In this document: piece by piece, positions 1 through 5,092 of the stretch
Numbering within the stretch: position 1 is the first letter of the stretch
Layout: the number at the start of each line of letters is the position of its first letter
NCBI GenBank assembly: GCA_028701555.1
Contig: JAQVQN010000070.1
Coordinates: 4,094 to 9,185 of the forward strand
Direction of reading: 5' to 3'
Origin: Kiritimatiellia bacterium
Lineage (GTDB): Bacteria > Verrucomicrobiota > Kiritimatiellia > RFP12 > UBA1067
Length of the DNA: 5,092 bases
The notes under the pieces: model-generated
The model's input: the letters and a program-made list of their open reading frames with translations, nothing else
The model's database searches: none
Told to the model about the DNA's origin: nothing
Position numbers and translations under genes: made by a program

Positions 1-1705
1 TGCCGGTGACAATTTCTTTTTGGATCTGTTTTTCGCGCAGGCCGCGCGTTACCTGTATTGGCTTGCCGGTGAAAGGGTTTATACCTGTATAGTACATGGC
101 CGTGGACCAGGTGGACGGGGTAGGGGTGAACACTTGAACTTGTTCGGGATTAAGGTGCAAAGTGTTGGCCGTGAAACGTTTTAGCTTGCACATATCGCTG
201 TCCGTGCAGCCTGGGTGGGCTGCAATAAAGTAGTAGGTCATGAACTGCTTCATGCCGTGACGCCGATTAAGTTCGTCAAAGGCTACCTTGAATTTAAGCA
301 GCGAGTCTGTGCCAGGTTTACCCATTGCGTCAAGCACCCTTTGTGAGCAGTGTTCAGGTGCGAGCTTGATCTGGCCGGAGACATGGTGGGTGACTATAGT
401 TTCGATATATTGGTCGCCGTGTTTTGTATCGGCTGCAATCAGATCGGGGCGTATGCCTGATGCCACGAAGACTTTACGTACGCCTGGAAGATAACGCAAC
501 TTGTTAAGCAGCCTAATTTGCGCGTTGTGATCGGGCTTGAGCGAATGGCAGCACTCTGGGAAAAGGCAGCGTCGTTCAGTGCAGCCGCCGGTTTTTGCCA
601 TACTGCGGCACTCGAACCCGTACATGTTGGCAGTCGGCCCGCCGACATCCTGGATGATCCCGGTGAATCTCGGGTGGCGGGTTAGTCGTTTGGCCTCGGT
701 CAAGATTGAGGCCTCGCTGCGGCTGACCACCATGCGTCCCTGATGCACCGAGATTGAGCAGAAGTTACATTCGCCGTAGCAGCCGCGGTGGGTGGTGATC
801 GAGAAGCGTATCGTGTCGAGCGCTCGGACCCCTCCTTGCCGAGCATGCACAGGATGGGCGTCGAGCATGTAGGGCAACTCATGCACCGCATCAAGTTCCG
901 TCATGGACAGCGGGTGTGCAGGAGGGTTGTGCACCAGCATGCGTGTGTCCACTTTTTGCAGCAAAGGATGTGCGGTATAAGGAGACTGGTTGTCTGTAAA
1001 TGTCCGGAACATCTCAATGAATGCCCGAAAACCGTCGGGGGTGCGGGCTGTGACTGATTTGTAATCAGGCAATGTGACGGCGTTGGCGGGCAGGTCACCG
1101 CTGTCGGACGGCAGGGCATGGCACAGGCCGCGCAGGGTGCGCCAATCGCGTCCGTCGCGCAGCGCACGCGCGATACCCGTGACAGTGTGTTCAGCCATGC
1201 CGTAGACCAGAATGTCGGCTTTGGCGTCGAAAAGCAGAGGGCGCCGTACAGAGTCGGACCAGTAATCGTAATGTGCGATACGGCGCAGGCTGGCTTCGAT
1301 GCCGCCGATCACCAGTGGCTTGCAGGGTTTGAACGCCGCCCTGATCAGATTGCAGTAAGCGATGACCGCGCGGTCAGGTCGGGCATTGTTCAGGCCGCCG
1401 GGAGTGAAGTCGTCCTGCATGCGTTTCTTGCCGTTGGCGGTGCGGTTGGCCACCATCGAGTCGACGCAGCCGCCGGAAACGCCCCAGAACAGGCGGGGTT
1501 GTCCAAGCCGGCGGATGTCGTTGTGTGTGTCGATAGCAGGCTGCGGGATGATGGCCACGCGAAAGCCTGCCGCTGTTAACACCCTGCCAATCACCGCCAC
1601 GCCAGAAAAAGGCGAATCGATGTAGGCGTCGCCGGAAACTAGGATTACGTCTGGCGCGTCCCAACCCAGCCGTTCGATCTCATCGGGTGTGCAGGGCAAG
1701 AACAT
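1..1705 (-). CDS. ygiQ: YgiQ family radical SAM protein (UPF0313), C-terminus cut by window edge
   Basis: The frame is open from the ATG at 1705 to the left edge, giving 568 residues; family members usually run to about 600-740, so only the C-terminal end is missing. The N-terminus MFLPCTPDEIERLGWD followed by DVILVSGDAYIDSPF matches the usual YgiQ opening. GGIEASLRRIAHYDYW lies at residues 134-149. The radical SAM cluster motif is at C309, C313 and C316 (CYGECNFC, CX3CX2C), after ITTHRG and before SISVHQG. A Cys-rich stretch follows at C366, C375, C380, C385 and C386. The C-terminal part visible here (TAMYYTGINPFTGKPI, then LREKQIQKE) is also typical. Such proteins should bind a [4Fe-4S] cluster and SAM in the cytoplasm; to my knowledge the family's substrate is not established. 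The start is well bounded: an in-frame TAA lies 18 bases upstream at 1724-1726 and no other ATG intervenes. No clear Shine-Dalgarno is visible. The gene starts 30 bases after the epimerase stop, without an intervening terminator, so cotranscription is possible. Confidence 0.95.
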   Translation of the reverse strand, partial: MFLPCTPDEIERLGWDAPDVILVSGDAYIDSPFSGVAVIGRVLTAAGFRVAIIPQPAIDTHNDIRRLGQPRLFWGVSGGCVDSMVANRTANGKKRMQDDFTPGGLNNARPDRAVIAYCNLIRAAFKPCKPLVIGGIEASLRRIAHYDYWSDSVRRPLLFDAKADILVYGMAEHTVTGIARALRDGRDWRTLRGLCHALPSDSGDLPANAVTLPDYKSVTARTPDGFRAFIEMFRTFTDNQSPYTAHPLLQKVDTRMLVHNPPAHPLSMTELDAVHELPYMLDAHPVHARQGGVRALDTIRFSITTHRGCYGECNFCSISVHQGRMVVSRSEASILTEAKRLTRHPRFTGIIQDVGGPTANMYGFECRSMAKTGGCTERRCLFPECCHSLKPDHNAQIRLLNKLRYLPGVRKVFVASGIRPDLIAADTKHGDQYIETIVTHHVSGQIKLAPEHCSQRVLDAMGKPGTDSLLKFKVAFDELNRRHGMKQFMTYYFIAAHPGCTDSDMCKLKRFTANTLHLNPEQVQVFTPTPSTWSTAMYYTGINPFTGKPIQVTRGLREKQIQKEIVTG

Positions 1706-1735
1706 TGTTTGGCAGGGACTGGTTTAAGGGATGGA

Positions 1736-2758
1736 TCACTTGACGGGACGGACAGCAAGCCGCAGCAGAGTCTCGGTCTTCTCGCCAGGAGAGAGTTTCC
1801 GCAGTAAACCGCGTTCGGCCATGCGCGTCTGTCCTTCGGGGTAACAGTTGGCGGGTTCGAGACCCATGACGTATTCGCCCTGCCCCAACATTTTCCACTG
1901 AATGAGATAAGGAAGTTCGGCTACGCGGTAGGCCACTTCAAACTCAAGCCCCAGCCGTTTGTTAACCACGCGCATCGAGGCCATGCCCGACTTGTCGGCA
2001 GGCAGATCGTGATAATAGACCTGTTCGGCAACGCCAGGCACGGGGGCTGATGTCTGGTTCCACGCCGCTAGGCCGGCGGCGGCGCTCTCGGTTTGCGGTG
2101 TGATCTTGTGCTCAGGAGCTTCCAGTGTGACACTCTCATCGATCAATGGCCAACCAAGGTTTATGTGATAGAGCAACATGAACGGCACCGGCGTGAAGCC
2201 CTCGTTCTCAATTGTGTCGCGCACGGTGATGGAGTCGTCACCATACGCCGTGGAGATTTCACGTGTGCACGCCAATTTCTCGCCGAAGACCCGGCTATGG
2301 CTTATGCGCCCGCAGGCGCTTAAAGTGTAAGTGGAGCCGTCCTCCGACCAGGACGCAGCGGAGTTGACCTCCTGGGCCGGTATATGGCTGATTCGTCCGT
2401 GCAAACCATGTTGTTCACCGTTACGCTCATTGGGGCCGCCGACATTGGCGAGACCGCAGCCGGTCAACAGACCGCCGCCCCAGGAGCGCAGCCATTCTAT
2501 GCCGCCCGGTTCATAAAATTGCGGTGCTACGTCACCGTTGCAAGATAGCCAAGCCAGGCCAGAGCCTTTGTAAGAGGCTTTCGCGATGTCCATGCCGCGG
2601 TCAGGCAGGACGCTGAAAGCCAGTCCGCTGCCGTTGTTGAATTCAAGTTCGCGCATCCCGCGTCCTTTGCCGTCTTCGTAAGTCAGACGGCGGATCGAAG
2701 CGAGCTGCTCCATCCGGCCTACGCGGGGTACGACATCGGCTTTCTTTAAAATATTCAT
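1736..2758 (-). CDS. Aldose 1-epimerase-like protein, DUF4432 family
   Basis: A 340-residue protein recognised as a DUF4432 / aldose-epimerase-superfamily sugar mutarotase-like protein. Visible landmarks are SVLPDRGMDIAKASYKG (about 49-65), the GGGLLTGCGLANVGGPN stretch (94-110), HGLHGRISH (117-125), LLYHINLGWPLIDE (195-208) and MGLEPANCYPEG (298-309). By analogy with GalM-type mutarotases, H117, H120 or H198 could act as acid/base residues and E301 as the catalytic Glu; I infer this from motif resemblance, not from an alignment. There is no signal peptide, so it is probably cytoplasmic, interconverting anomers of a free sugar or binding a related one. The ATG at 2758 is chosen because the MNILKKADVV start suits the family. 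The open frame extends upstream to a GTG at 2896, but the extra 46 residues are Arg/Gln-rich, unlike the family, and would overlap the hydrolase gene. No Shine-Dalgarno precedes the ATG; a possible promoter sits directly on it. The exact sugar cannot be read from the sequence. Confidence 0.9.
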   Translation of the reverse strand: MNILKKADVVPRVGRMEQLASIRRLTYEDGKGRGMRELEFNNGSGLAFSVLPDRGMDIAKASYKGSGLAWLSCNGDVAPQFYEPGGIEWLRSWGGGLLTGCGLANVGGPNERNGEQHGLHGRISHIPAQEVNSAASWSEDGSTYTLSACGRISHSRVFGEKLACTREISTAYGDDSITVRDTIENEGFTPVPFMLLYHINLGWPLIDESVTLEAPEHKITPQTESAAAGLAAWNQTSAPVPGVAEQVYYHDLPADKSGMASMRVVNKRLGLEFEVAYRVAELPYLIQWKMLGQGEYVMGLEPANCYPEGQTRMAERGLLRKLSPGEKTETLLRLAVRPVK

Positions 2759-2764
2759 ATATAT

Positions 2765-2793
2765 AAGATAACGTAGCGCGGGCCTACGGTCAA
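2765..2793 (-). promoter_or_regulatory. Candidate sigma70-type promoter for the epimerase gene
   Basis: On the minus strand, TTGACC (2793-2788, 5 of 6 matches to the -35 consensus) is followed by a 17-base spacer and TATCTT (2770-2765, 4 of 6 to the -10 consensus). The six bases ATATAT then lead straight into the ATG at 2758, so +1 would fall on or next to the start codon. Spacing is ideal and the AT-rich patch stands out in a GC-rich context. It lies downstream of the hydrolase stop, so it would give the epimerase its own transcription start. This is a pattern match only; the -10 is moderate. Confidence 0.45.
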
Positions 2794-2823
2794 GCTGAGG
2801 CCAGAGTTCGACATGGCTTGTCG

Positions 2824-2842
2824 GGCGGATTAGACATCCGCC
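2824..2842 (-). repeat. Perfect 7-bp hairpin between hydrolase and epimerase genes
   Basis: GGCGGAT and ATCCGCC form a perfect 7-bp inverted repeat around a 5-base loop, 16 bases downstream of the hydrolase stop codon. On the minus strand no T-tract follows the stem (CGACAAGCC comes next), so it is not a canonical intrinsic terminator. On the plus strand a mildly T-rich stretch follows, but no plus-strand gene needs a terminator. It may mark the 3' end of the hydrolase mRNA or protect it from exonucleases, or it may be incidental. Confidence 0.4.
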
Positions 2843-2858
2843 TTGTCTTTGCCTTTGG

Positions 2859-4673
2859 TTACTGCCCCGAAAGCAGTTCGTCGTCAACAGCGGCACTGAA
2901 ATCCCGTAAACGGAAGTATGTGGCTTTACCGTCGGGATCGGCGAATTCAGTCAGCTTAAGAGCATAGTCGGCGTTTTGGGCGAGCGAGAAACCCGGTGCC
3001 CATGCTTGCACACAGCAAGCTATGCCGTCTGGCCGCACCGATGCATCCGGGACAGGCTCGGATAACGCAGCGGGGTTTAGCGCGACGTAGCCCAGATCGC
3101 TGCCGTCACGTTGTGCGAGATCGGTATTATGCTCCGGATTGAGGCAAAAAACCAGCGGACCGCGCATGACCGCCACACGACCGGCTTGGCGCTGACGGCC
3201 TTTCACCAGCCGCCAGCGCATCGGCAATTCCAGATCGACCAGATCGCCCGCTTTCCACAAGCGCCGGATATCGAAAAATGTTCCCGGTACAGGCGCACCT
3301 TCTAATGACGCGCCGTTGACTGTTGCCGACGCTCCGGAGGCCCAGGCCGGAATGCGCAGACGCAGCGTGAACGTCGCTGGTGGGGAGGGCTCGAGCGTCA
3401 GGCGGACGGAGCTGTCGCCGGGATAAGACGTAGATTGCCTCACTGCAAGCGAGATGTTATTTTCTAGAGCCAGTTTAGCCTGCGAGGGCGTGTACAGGTT
3501 TACGGCCAGGCCGTCAGGGGTCTTGTAGTAGACCATCGAAGGCAGTTCGGCGATGATGCGCCGGTAGTTGCAGGGACAGCAGTAAGTATCCTTATCAAAG
3601 TAAACGCGTTCGCCTTCCAGTGTTGTGTAGTACCGGATGTTTCGCCCGTCCGGAGATTGCGAGGCGAAGAGCGCGTTGAAGATTGTCCGCTCCATGAGGT
3701 CGCCCAGCTTGGCCTCGCCACGCGCGCACAGCAGATTGTCGTAGAAACGCAATTGATATGCCACCGCGCAGGTCTCGCCTGCGTCGCCGCGCGCGTCCTG
3801 GTCGTCAGTCCAGACTTCAATCTGGCCGGTACTGCCGGTGATCAGCATGCCATTGCGGCGCGTCATAAAATCAATTGCCCGGTCGGCTGTCCTTGTAAGC
3901 TTGGGGTCGGCTTGCAGGGAGTTAAGCTCAAGCTGGGCTAAACTGCGGCAGATGTAAGCGTAAACGTGGCCCTCAATCCGTTTTCGCCGTCCGATCACGA
4001 TGCCCAAGTCCCACTCCGGCAGACTCCGGGTCTTGACAACAAAGTCGAGATATCCCTGTTCGCGCGTTTCCTGATACAAGGCGAGCATGGTGCGCTCGAG
4101 ACCGGTAAAGGCGACGTTCGGCGCAACATCCGTTTCCTTGTCCCATTCTGCGGTCAGCTTTGACCAGTTCCGCATGATGTAGTCCGCCGCTTTACGCGCA
4201 CCTGCGAGTGACGGTTGTTCGCCGTAGAACCGGTAGTCGTTCAGCAAGCCCCAGACCACGTAGCCAAGCTCGTGCACGTCCCACAGGCTCGTGATCCTTT
4301 GCTCCGGCGGGAAGAGTCCGATGTAGCCTTCCTCCGACTGCAGTTTCAGGGTCTCTCCGACAATATGACGCTTGAGCGCCAGCACCTTAGGGTCATCCGA
4401 GTACGCCGCTAAGCGGACGGACGAGTCGATCAGCATACCCAACCCGATGAAACTGGGCGCACCGTCCTGTCTGCGGAACGGCTGCAAAAAGTCCCTGTCG
4501 ATGTCGAGCTTGAGCAGATTGTTGTTGATCGTGATATCGATGCGCCGACCGATCTCGCCGCCGACCTTGACATCACGTACGCTCAGTGGCGTCAGATTAT
4601 CCGCGCTGGCCGACAAAACGCTGCACAGCACGCATAACAATAAAAAACCATGAGACAAGGCAGACATACGCAT
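2859..4673 (-). CDS. Secreted DUF1680 / GH127-type glycoside hydrolase (putative beta-L-arabinofuranosidase)
   Basis: A 604-residue protein, close to the usual length of the DUF1680 (GH127-like) family. Residues 1-24 look like a Sec signal peptide: Arg near the start, hydrophobic LLLCVLCSVL at 11-20, and a likely cleavage at ASA|DN (24/25). The alpha/alpha-barrel catalytic part occupies roughly 30-400, followed by beta-sandwich sequence with family-typical LRLRIPAWASGASATVNG (437-454) and VAVMRGPLVFCLN (500-512). In the characterised enzyme HypBA1, zinc is held by a Glu, a Cys and a Cys pair, one Cys being the nucleophile. The equivalents here are E300 and C302 (GETCA) and C365-C366 (CCPCN), so the active centre appears intact. 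E286 is my best candidate for the acid/base Glu. Expected action is retaining hydrolysis of L-arabinofuranosides outside the cytoplasm, but the family also contains other specificities (for example GH146), so the substrate is uncertain. The ATG at 4673 is preceded by GGAG at 4689-4686, a rather long 12 bases away; the Met at 4667 is an alternative. Confidence 0.9.
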   Translation of the reverse strand: MRMSALSHGFLLLCVLCSVLSASADNLTPLSVRDVKVGGEIGRRIDITINNNLLKLDIDRDFLQPFRRQDGAPSFIGLGMLIDSSVRLAAYSDDPKVLALKRHIVGETLKLQSEEGYIGLFPPEQRITSLWDVHELGYVVWGLLNDYRFYGEQPSLAGARKAADYIMRNWSKLTAEWDKETDVAPNVAFTGLERTMLALYQETREQGYLDFVVKTRSLPEWDLGIVIGRRKRIEGHVYAYICRSLAQLELNSLQADPKLTRTADRAIDFMTRRNGMLITGSTGQIEVWTDDQDARGDAGETCAVAYQLRFYDNLLCARGEAKLGDLMERTIFNALFASQSPDGRNIRYYTTLEGERVYFDKDTYCCPCNYRRIIAELPSMVYYKTPDGLAVNLYTPSQAKLALENNISLAVRQSTSYPGDSSVRLTLEPSPPATFTLRLRIPAWASGASATVNGASLEGAPVPGTFFDIRRLWKAGDLVDLELPMRWRLVKGRQRQAGRVAVMRGPLVFCLNPEHNTDLAQRDGSDLGYVALNPAALSEPVPDASVRPDGIACCVQAWAPGFSLAQNADYALKLTEFADPDGKATYFRLRDFSAAVDDELLSGQ

Positions 4674-4703
4674 CTTTTTACGTAACTCCGAGTATTTGAC
4701 ATT

Positions 4704-4754
4704 AAAAAACTCCCTAACCCCGGCATTCTTTGTGGAAAAATGTCGAGGTCAGGG
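4704..4754 (-). terminator. Intrinsic terminator after the SUMF1-like gene
   Basis: On the minus strand, CCCTGACCTCG (4754-4744) pairs with CGGGGTTAGGG (4722-4712) over 11 positions, two of them G-U. After a single A-C mismatch the stem continues with CATTTTT (4742-4736) against AAGAATG (4730-4724), seven pairs with one G-U, closing on a CCACA loop. AG and then TTTTTT (4709-4704) follow. This long imperfect hairpin with a T6 run begins 16 bases past the stop codon at 4771-4773. It would end transcription of the SUMF1-like gene 30 bases before the hydrolase start codon. Confidence 0.8.
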
Positions 4755-4770
4755 TACTTTCATTGTTGTG

Positions 4771-5092
4771 TTATGGCAAGTTGATCACGGCCCGGAAGCC
4801 TACGGTGGCAAAACGGAGCGTTGGCCAGTCCTCATAGCGGAACGCGGACCGGCATCGGCCGGCATCATCGCCCATGCTTCCTCCACGCCTGATGCGCTCA
4901 CCCGTTGTGCCCGTTGCGCCGTATTCAGGCCCTTTCGGATCCCATCCTCCCGCCAGCACGGGAGTGATATAGTCCAGGCACCACTCCCACACGTTGCCGT
5001 GCATGTCGTAGAGGCCCCACGCGTTCGGCGCGTAGCTACCCACGGTCGCTGTGGCGTAATTCGTCGTCACCGTCCACGCACCCACACCCAGT
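4771..5092 (-). CDS. FGE/SUMF1-superfamily protein, C-terminal part only
   Basis: The frame is open to the right edge, and the visible part (about 107 codons) is the C-terminal third of an FGE-sulfatase (SUMF1/EgtB/PvdO) domain. Signature stretches are VGSYAPNAWGLYDMHGNVWEW, here split as VGSYAPNAWG and LYDMHGNVWEW, then RIRRGGSMGDDAGRCRSAFR, and the terminal VGFRAV. True formylglycine-generating enzymes carry two catalytic cysteines, 3 and 8 residues after the GGS motif. Here the first is Asp (codon 4867-4869) and only the second is Cys (codon 4852-4854). It is therefore unlikely to activate sulfatases; it belongs to the broad class of paralogs of mostly unknown role, some acting as non-heme iron or copper enzymes, others perhaps as binding domains. 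The N-terminus, and any signal peptide or fused domain, lies outside the window. A strong terminator follows the stop, separating it from the hydrolase. Confidence 0.88.
   Translation of the reverse strand, partial: LGVGAWTVTTNYATATVGSYAPNAWGLYDMHGNVWEWCLDYITPVLAGGWDPKGPEYGATGTTGERIRRGGSMGDDAGRCRSAFRYEDWPTLRFATVGFRAVINLP

Noticed and set aside
1118..1579. 153-codon plus-strand open frame
   Set aside because: It lies entirely antisense to the well-supported ygiQ frame, has no recognisable domain, and is explained by high-GC shadow coding.
1374..1664. 96-codon minus-strand open frame, Arg-rich
   Set aside because: It is an out-of-frame shadow inside ygiQ; its Arg/His/Pro-rich composition is typical of a wrong frame in GC-rich coding DNA.
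1706..1735. Terminator or promoter between the epimerase and ygiQ genes
   Set aside because: The 30-base gap has no inverted repeat with a T-tract, no clear Shine-Dalgarno and no -35/-10 pair that I can see.
2759..2896. N-terminal extension of the epimerase from the GTG at 2896 (46 extra residues)
   Set aside because: It would overlap the hydrolase 3' end by 38 bases, its composition is unlike the family, and the ATG at 2758 gives the expected N-terminus.
3500..3820. 106-codon minus-strand open frame, Thr/Ser/Arg-rich
   Set aside because: It is an out-of-frame shadow within the hydrolase, overlapping the zinc-site region, which is clearly coded in the other frame.
4611..4673. Lipoprotein signal in the hydrolase (cysteines at residues 14 and 17)
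   Set aside because: The residue before each Cys is Leu rather than Gly, Ala or Ser, so there is no proper lipobox; ASA|DN fits signal peptidase I better.
4674..4720. Promoter for the hydrolase, with AATACT (4696-4691) as a -10
   Set aside because: Only 4 of 6 matches to the -10 consensus, and no -35-like hexamer at proper spacing; the upstream position falls inside the terminator stem.

Overview
The window is about 57% GC by eye and reads as one bacterial chromosomal segment with every real gene on the minus strand. In transcription order, from the right edge leftward, it holds the C-terminal end of an FGE/SUMF1-superfamily protein (edge-truncated), a secreted DUF1680/GH127-type glycoside hydrolase, a DUF4432 aldose-1-epimerase-like protein, and a YgiQ-family radical SAM protein whose C-terminus runs off the left edge. 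The long plus-strand reading frames are antisense shadows of these genes.

No marker gene fixes the taxonomy. An SUMF1-like protein without the catalytic Cys pair, a secreted DUF1680 hydrolase, weak Shine-Dalgarno signals and moderately high GC fit a polysaccharide-degrading member of the PVC group (Lentisphaerota, Kiritimatiellota or Verrucomicrobiota). This is inference at low to moderate confidence; Planctomycetota or Bacteroidota are not excluded.

Layout: the SUMF1-like gene ends in a convincing intrinsic terminator (long imperfect hairpin plus T6), which leaves only about 30 bases before the hydrolase start. After the hydrolase comes a 100-base gap with a small perfect hairpin and then a sigma70-like promoter (TTGACC, 17-base spacer, TATCTT). 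Its predicted +1 falls on the ATG of the epimerase, so the epimerase may be made from a leaderless mRNA. The YgiQ gene follows the epimerase by 30 bases with no visible terminator, so the two may be cotranscribed.

Functionally, the hydrolase and epimerase make a plausible sugar-catabolism pair: a retaining arabinofuranosidase-type enzyme outside the cytoplasm releases a pentose, and a cytoplasmic mutarotase-like protein handles anomers of the imported sugar. The flanking SUMF1-like and YgiQ genes have no obvious link to that pathway. I see no mobile elements, CRISPR array or RNA genes, and no clear candidate for a wholly new system. The most testable points are the possible leaderless promoter, the terminator just before the hydrolase, and the variant catalytic or metal motifs in the hydrolase and the SUMF1-like protein.
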